From: Bacillus proteolyticus
GTDB lineage: Bacteria > Bacillota > Bacilli > Bacillales > Bacillaceae_G
DNA: 64,000 nt
Direction: 5' to 3'
NCBI RefSeq assembly: GCF_001884065.1
Contig: NZ_MACH01000156.1
Span: 1 to 64,000, forward strand
Below are positions 59,583-64,000 of the stretch, in pieces. Each line of letters opens with the position of its first letter. Within the stretch, counting starts at the first letter, position 1. The notes under the pieces are model-generated. The model had not been told where the DNA came from. It ran no database searches and saw nothing but the letters and a program-made list of their open reading frames with translations. A program made the position numbers and the translations under genes.

Positions 59583-60437
59583 GGACGCCACCCGCGCTCC
59601 GCTAAAAAGCGCTGCAACTCTTCCTCAGACGGCACATTCTTCTCCCACTCCTCACACTTCGCCAAAAAATTTGCCGTCTCCCCGCTACTAACAGACGACT
59701 CCTTCTTTCGAAACCTTGCCGTATCCGCCTCAACCTCAGACACTTTCGTAAATCCTTTCCCGTGCCATCCCCTCAAAATCCCCTTCACATAAGCCATCTT
59801 CCGGTTTTTATTCTCATACGAAATTTGAAGAGCCTTCAGCACAAGCTCCTCTGACAAATCATTCATCCACGCATTCAATTCCTCTACTGTATAAGGAGAC
59901 AAACTACCAAAATGTTGCTCGTAAAAAGAAAACACACGACTCCCCGTCTCTTCCTCTATAACCTCTTCTTCCGCCTCATCACAGACCGGATCAACATCAT
60001 GAACGGCCAAATCACTAGGCATACCGAAATGTGCTAAAAGCATCGGAACATTCAGCTCCTCCTCTACGCACTTACGAAGAAACATATGTACAAACTCCTT
60101 ATTCTTCACACCCTTAAGCTCACGAAGCACACACTTCTCCACATTCGTATTCGTCACAGGATTATAACGAAGCCAATTTAAAATAAATAACTCCCTCGTC
60201 TCCGCATCATAAAGAATCTTTCCATAATCAATGAAGCGCTGCACAAGCTTATCAACCGTCTCCCGGTTATAACCCGTCTCCATCTCAGCTAACCGCTTCG
60301 GAAAAGGAAAAATCCCGCACTGCGTCGTCTTCGAACAAGTTAACAAGTATACATAAAAAATACCGCTCCTCCGGCGTCAAATCCAAAACAAAATCATCCT
60401 GCCAAAAATTCACCTGCACATTACGATACACCACCAT
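59579..60437 (-). pseudogene. DnaD-like replication initiation gene, frameshifted
   Basis: The start MVVYRNVQVNFWQDDFVLDL then TPEERYF has GGAGG upstream (ATG at 60435-60437). At 60355-60360 a run of six T (coding strand) shifts the frame; with five T it would read on as YVYLLTCSKTTQCGIFPFPK. The remaining 250 residues are intact, with a winged-helix part and a DnaD domain (FYEQHFGSLSPYTVEELNAW ... AYVKGILRGWHGKGF). DnaD proteins load the helicase at origins; its partner helicase follows directly. Either the gene is broken or the T run is a sequencing error. Confidence 0.78.
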
Positions 60438-60622
60438 CAAAGTTCCTCCCGTCCTCATTCAAAAATGAAAAATTCCTCTTTGTACTATATATAGGAAGGA
60501 GGGGTGGGTTTTTGGCGTGTTATTTCAAATTTTTTTTGACTACTACTACGGTGTTTGTTGGTGTTTTTGTTTTGTTGTGTTTTTTCTTAGTGATTTATTA
60601 CTTGGGAGGGGCTTATGAGGGG
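60438..60622. other. Spacer, T/G-rich on the top strand
   Basis: Marks an abrupt switch of strand composition (13 G to 4 C in 60541-60600, after C-rich sequence up to about 60430). No gene supported. Confidence 0.5.
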
Positions 60623-60949
60623 CTAGTTGTCGGTTACTTCGATTAGGAAGACTCGATCTGAAAAGCCACCTCGTTCTTCTGCTTTCTTTTTACGGATATT
60701 ATTGATTTCTTCTAGTGTTGTGCCTTCATGTTCGGCTAGGGCGTTTATTAGTTCTAGTATGTCGGATAGTTCTTCGAGTTTATGTTCTTTTGTTGTTGCT
60801 TCTAGGTATTCGGTTAGTTCTTCTTCTGTTTTTTTGCAGATTTCTTTTATGTATTCGTCTTTAGGTAGGATTCTTGTTGTGGGTGTTTTTCCGTTGGTTT
60901 TTATTATTTGTGGGATTTTGTTTCTGATTAGTTTGTTGTAGGTTGGCAT
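60623..60949 (-). CDS. MazG-like nucleotide pyrophosphohydrolase
   Basis: A 108-residue all-helical protein: MPTYNKLIRNKIPQIIKTNG, then EEELTEYLEATTKEHKLEEL and SDILELINALAEHEG. The E-x2/3-E...E-x2-D arrangement (EELTEYLE ... EELSDILE) is the Mg-binding set of MazG/HisE-type pyrophosphohydrolases, which hydrolyse unwanted NTPs. CGGAGGGAAATCCC precedes the ATG. Codon use is unlike its neighbours: coding strand rich in A and C, poor in G and T. Confidence 0.85.
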   Translation of the reverse strand: MPTYNKLIRNKIPQIIKTNGKTPTTRILPKDEYIKEICKKTEEELTEYLEATTKEHKLEELSDILELINALAEHEGTTLEEINNIRKKKAEERGGFSDRVFLIEVTDN

Positions 60950-60991
60950 GGGATTTCCCTCCGTTTGGTTTTTCTTCTATTATAATGGAAA

Positions 60992-61018
60992 AGCAGTTTA
61001 ACTAGGGGTTAAACTGCT
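60992..61018 (-). terminator. Terminator of MerR operon
   Basis: AGCAGTTTAAC / GTTAAACTGCT with TTTT on the left; it overlaps the MerR stop codon. Confidence 0.7.
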
Positions 61019-61745
61019 GGATTGCTTCTTTTATATAGTTTTCTTCTTCGGTTGTGAAGAGGGTTGGGAATTCGGATAGTGGGAGGTTGGATTTTTGGAT
61101 TATATCCTCCACATCACTTTGAGGTGTATCAAGATATTTCGTTACCTCTTCTATTAAATTGAAAAATTCCTTCAAAGTAACTTGAACGTCATGATGACTC
61201 GGATCCTTATCTTCTTCCTTATACTTTTTCAACTTCCCTATCACATCCATAAATCGCCGATCAAACTTTTCTTTGAGTTCCTTATTATTATAAACCGCTT
61301 GAACACTCTCCTCTGAAAAGTGTTCCTCTAACCATTCTTTATTTTCTTTCTCCCATATAAAAGTTTGCAAAAACGAAGAAAACAAAGCGATATCCACTCG
61401 TTCTCCCTTTTGAAACTTCTTTGTCATCTCATCCATATGCGAAAGCACCTTCGCAATTCTTTCTTGCTCTGCCAAAAGCATCTCTCTTTGAAAATTCATT
61501 TGTCTTAAAAATTCTTCAGTCTCAATATCACGCTGCAATATAATATTTTGAATTTCCCCAAGCGAAAAACCAAGATGCTTAAACGATTGAATTTGTTGCA
61601 GCACATACAAATCATCTTTCGTATATAACCGATGCCCACCCTCAGTATAATCGCTCGGCTTTAATAAATTAATCTTGTCATAATAACGAAGCGTCCGCAC
61701 CGTAACATCCCCAACACTTGCAAACTCACTAATCATCCACGCCAT
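61002..61745 (-). CDS. MerR-family regulator with TipAS-like domain
   Basis: A 247-residue protein. The MerR helix-turn-helix is MISEFASVGDVTVRTLRYYD then KINLLKPSDYTEGGHRLY, followed by a coiled coil (about 70-115) and a TipAS-type all-helical domain (about 125-245: WEKENKEWLEEHFSEE, FMDVIGKLKKY). TipAS domains bind peptides or drugs. AGGTGATGAT precedes the ATG. It follows two small membrane-protein genes and is probably the last gene of their operon. The final ~90 nt are C-rich on the coding strand. Confidence 0.88.
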   Translation of the reverse strand: MAWMISEFASVGDVTVRTLRYYDKINLLKPSDYTEGGHRLYTKDDLYVLQQIQSFKHLGFSLGEIQNIILQRDIETEEFLRQMNFQREMLLAEQERIAKVLSHMDEMTKKFQKGERVDIALFSSFLQTFIWEKENKEWLEEHFSEESVQAVYNNKELKEKFDRRFMDVIGKLKKYKEEDKDPSHHDVQVTLKEFFNLIEEVTKYLDTPQSDVEDIIQKSNLPLSEFPTLFTTEEENYIKEAIQQFNP

Positions 61746-61753
61746 ATCATCAC

Positions 61754-62008
61754 CTACTTCGATAACTTCTCTTTCACATACTGAAGCATATGAGAAAAAT
61801 TCATCTCATTCTGCCTACAATATTGAAACAAACCTACAACAAGTAATAAAAAAGGAACCTTCCCGCTATAACGATTTTCATACTCACTAATACCATCATA
61901 AAAGTGCTCATACTTTCTTTTTCGTAAAACAATATAAGTCGCAATAAACAACACGGCAATCATAACGAAAAATCGCTTTCCTTTTATCTCCACTTCTTGT
62001 TTCATCAT
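61754..62008 (-). CDS. Small membrane protein
   Basis: An 84-residue protein: polar start MMKQEVEIKGKRFFVMIAVL with one helix (13-28), a charged loop (RKRKYEHFYDGISEYENRYS), a second helix (50-62) and a polar end (FSHMLQYVKEKLSK). Family unknown. GGAGAATAG precedes the double ATG, which directly follows the stop of the upstream gene. It lies between a DUF4870-like protein and the MerR regulator, 8 nt before the latter. Confidence 0.65.
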   Translation of the reverse strand: MMKQEVEIKGKRFFVMIAVLFIATYIVLRKRKYEHFYDGISEYENRYSGKVPFLLLVVGLFQYCRQNEMNFSHMLQYVKEKLSK

Positions 62009-62347
62009 CTATTCTCCTTCCACTGCATACTTATCTTCTTTAAATAACAGAATTCGAATGAAATAACGATATGGTTCGTCGCGTATTACTTTCCAAGCAA
62101 CAATGATCACTTGAACTACCTCAAAGGCAAATACAATCCAAAATAAAACATCACTAATACACGAACTAATATTAAATAGAAAAAAGATTAACAAATGAAA
62201 GTTGAATGCTTTTCGGCAATGGTATTTGTACACCTCATTTTTACGTGCCAGTGTGATGTACATGAGGGGTGATGAAAAGATTCCTATTGCGGCTGAGAGT
62301 AGTAGCATGATGATGGTGTTCCTTTTTTCTTTTGTGGTGGTTTTCAT
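62009..62347 (-). CDS. DUF4870-like membrane protein
   Basis: A 112-residue protein with three helices (about 11-31, 50-66, 68-86). The segment YKYHCRKAFNFHLLIFFLFN resembles the H(x)KxAxNF motif of DUF4870 proteins. Function unknown. It is the first gene of a three-gene operon ending with the MerR regulator, so it may be part of a membrane-stress or drug response. The promoter region is T/G-rich on the top strand. Confidence 0.65.
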   Translation of the reverse strand: MKTTTKEKRNTIIMLLLSAAIGIFSSPLMYITLARKNEVYKYHCRKAFNFHLLIFFLFNISSCISDVLFWIVFAFEVVQVIIVAWKVIRDEPYRYFIRILLFKEDKYAVEGE

Positions 62348-62644
62348 GAGTGGTTTTGTCCCCCCTTTTTGATTTGTCTTCTTTAGGTTAGGGGGTGACG
62401 TTGGGGGAGGTGCAAGGGGAATATACAGAAAAAATTTGGTATCACTAATATAGAGGTAAAATAAGACCTTTACCTTGACAGGGTGGAGGTCATCATTTAA
62501 ATTTCACATCCACTTTATTTACAAATAAAAAGAAGAGCATATATCCCATATGCTCTTCTTCCCATAATCAACAATACGCTTTATTCAACTAATATTTATC
62601 TTTTGGCCCCTTATTCATGACTTAATCAACCTTGTATCTAAGTG
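62348..62644. other. Spacer with terminator
   Basis: Contains the hairpin at 62530-62560. Upstream of it, 62350-62430 is G-rich on the top strand. No gene. Confidence 0.5.
62530..62560. terminator. Terminator of DUF2357 gene
   Basis: AAGAAGAGCATAT / ATATGCTCTTCTT. Confidence 0.85.
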
Positions 62645-64000
62645 CTATTCCCTAACATTTAGTACTTCTATAACTTCTTTAAACAACACCGATCCCCGCC
62701 CAACAACCAACTCCAAAGCAACCTCTTTAACTCGCCCATCTCTCCCCACCACAATAACCCCATTCTCATAATCAACCCAAATCTGAACATCCTGCACATA
62801 ATAGCTCTTAATAGAAGATGCTTCATCTAAATTGTGATGATCCAACTCAACCTTAACTTGCTTCGTAAAACGACGCAGCGTTTTCCAAAGAGTTCGTTCT
62901 TCTTTTGATTTCATGAGGAGTTCCGGAAGCTCTTGTACTTCTTTTAATAATGACATCGTTGTTATTGTGTATGTTTGAATACCATACCCTACTGGGCGGA
63001 TGAGGTGGTCTAGTTTTTTCCATGGTTCTAGTTCGAAATTTACATACTCATCGTTTTGTTGCATTTGAATATGTTTAATTTTTGCGAAGTATTGAATGCC
63101 ACCTTTTTCTCCGTGCCATTTTTTCGGTGCATATAATGCAATGTACTTCGCATCTTGCCATCCTGGTTTTAGCTGTGTGACTGGTAGCTGATATAAGCCT
63201 TCTTTCCTATATGTTTCATAGTCGACTTCAGTTTTTACGCTGCCCACTAATACTTTTTCTTCGAGTGAAGAGTGCCATTCTTCTTTTGTTCCTCTTGGAA
63301 GAATGCCTTCTCTTATAATTTCTTCTGGGCTCTTTTCAATGAGATGATCTAAAAACTGTTCGACTAGTCTTGTTGCGTTTGGTAAAAATGGGAATCCACC
63401 GATATTTACTTTTTCGATACTTTTATAAAATGGATGATTCTCATATGCTTCCTCTTGGTTCCACGGGAATAGTACGTACGCCCCGTAAGCTGTCCGCTCA
63501 AAAGGTCCCTCTTGTTCTACAACTAATGCATCTCTGTAACGGTGCATTGTATTAATATCTTCTTCCATTGGACCAGGGGTGCCATACTTCCTTTTATAAT
63601 GAGATCTTTCAGCAAAATCAATTCGGTATTTCGCATCAAAAATGTATTGATATTGATAGTTCTTTCCCTTTTTCTCAATAGCAAGCATCGTATCTGGCTT
63701 TTGTGTAACTGTTGGTAGTCTACCGTTTCTTTTCTGGAAATAAAGTTCTATTACTTCATCAGTGACTGGATGCTTGAACGTTCTTTTTGCAGTTTTACTT
63801 TCATCAAGCGTTACGTATAAACCATCTTGTTTAACTTGAATAACGTCTTGATGGAGCGGTATATATTTTTTAGATAGAATTTGTCCGAGTTTTAAATACG
63901 TCCAGTATTCGTATAACCTTGCGACATCTTTTACCGACATTTTGAAAATTTGTCCTCGTAATGTTAAACCTCGCGATAGCATTAAAAAGATTTGATACGC
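62645..64000 (-). CDS. DUF2357 / PD-(D/E)XK nuclease-like protein, partial
   Basis: The frame runs off the right edge, so the N-terminus is missing; at least 450 residues are present. Early parts contain VARLYEYWTYLKLGQILSKK and the nuclease core PDTMLAIEKKGKNYQYQYIF followed by DAKYRIDF, a D-x(n)-(D/E)xK-type site (D in TQKPD, D-A-K in IFDAKY). This matches the DUF2357-PDDEXK_7 proteins that act as McrC-like partners of McrB-type GTPases or AAA ATPases in restriction-like systems. The C-terminal 140 residues are a separate domain (KYIALYAPKKWHGEKGGIQY; VELDHHNLDEASS). The last 200 nt are very G-rich on the coding strand. The ATPase, if any, lies outside the window. Confidence 0.78.
   Translation of the reverse strand, partial: AYQIFLMLSRGLTLRGQIFKMSVKDVARLYEYWTYLKLGQILSKKYIPLHQDVIQVKQDGLYVTLDESKTAKRTFKHPVTDEVIELYFQKRNGRLPTVTQKPDTMLAIEKKGKNYQYQYIFDAKYRIDFAERSHYKRKYGTPGPMEEDINTMHRYRDALVVEQEGPFERTAYGAYVLFPWNQEEAYENHPFYKSIEKVNIGGFPFLPNATRLVEQFLDHLIEKSPEEIIREGILPRGTKEEWHSSLEEKVLVGSVKTEVDYETYRKEGLYQLPVTQLKPGWQDAKYIALYAPKKWHGEKGGIQYFAKIKHIQMQQNDEYVNFELEPWKKLDHLIRPVGYGIQTYTITTMSLLKEVQELPELLMKSKEERTLWKTLRRFTKQVKVELDHHNLDEASSIKSYYVQDVQIWVDYENGVIVVGRDGRVKEVALELVVGRGSVLFKEVIEVLNVRE

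Noticed and set aside
60355-60360. Programmed frameshift in the DnaD-like gene
   Set aside because: There is no slippery heptamer with a downstream stem or stimulating site; a single added T in a run is simpler.
58296-60437. DnaB/DnaD-like pair as part of a prophage
   Set aside because: No integrase, terminase, capsid, portal or lysis genes are present within several kb; the pair alone does not prove a prophage.

Overview
The window looks like chromosomal DNA from the Bacillus cereus group (B. cereus / thuringiensis / anthracis). It is AT-rich, with strong Gram-positive ribosome binding sites. It carries an immune inhibitor A metalloprotease of the InhA1 type, the yhaO-yhaN-yhaM DNA/RNA processing block, several YjcZ-family sporulation micro-proteins, an SLH surface protein, and dispersed multi-hairpin intergenic repeats of the bcr kind. 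I see no rRNA, tRNA, CRISPR array, intact insertion sequence or full prophage.

Layout. 1-6 kb: small spore/stress-type proteins, one YjcZ gene cut by a repeat, and two glyoxalase-fold ring-cleaving dioxygenases (MhqA/MhqO type) behind a possible MhqR operator. 6-12 kb: yhaO-yhaN-yhaM. 12-18 kb: small conserved proteins, a NarL-type two-component system, and a divergent 26-residue amphipathic peptide. 18-27 kb: YbjQ protein, lipoprotein, alpha/beta hydrolase, PadR-DUF2812 pair, SLH-transglutaminase protein, isochorismatase and VanW. 27-33 kb: inhA, then a block read leftward of a 23-residue peptide, a strong terminator, a decayed flavin monooxygenase and an ATP-grasp ligase. 33-39 kb: remnants and small proteins, then a dihydroxyacetone (Dha) utilisation locus in which fused DhaK-DhaL diverges from a DhaS-type activator and a second DhaK-like protein.

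39-50 kb: lipoproteins, two more YjcZ copies, VanZ, a MarR-PssA-AtpI-like operon and several broken genes. 49-58 kb: another YjcZ gene, PadR with a two-gene ArsP-like permease, MFS/TetR, PspA-like stress pair, EamA exporter, and TSUP exporter/TrmB regulator. 58-64 kb: DnaB-like helicase with a frameshifted DnaD-like partner, MazG-like pyrophosphohydrolase, MerR-TipAS operon, and a DUF2357/PD-(D/E)XK nuclease running off the right edge.

Most of the window consists of small regulator-plus-effector units, with candidate operators visible at several. The most interesting points are the peptide / monooxygenase / ATP-grasp block at 30.4-32.5 kb, the delta-lysin-like peptide beside the two-component system at 16 kb, the Dha regulon with a plausible DhaS operator, the dispersed YjcZ cassettes with a shared sigma-K-like motif, and local patches of strong strand-composition bias. 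Many short genes and relics lie below 60 codons and were read directly from the sequence. Family assignments are from memory of motifs, not database searches.
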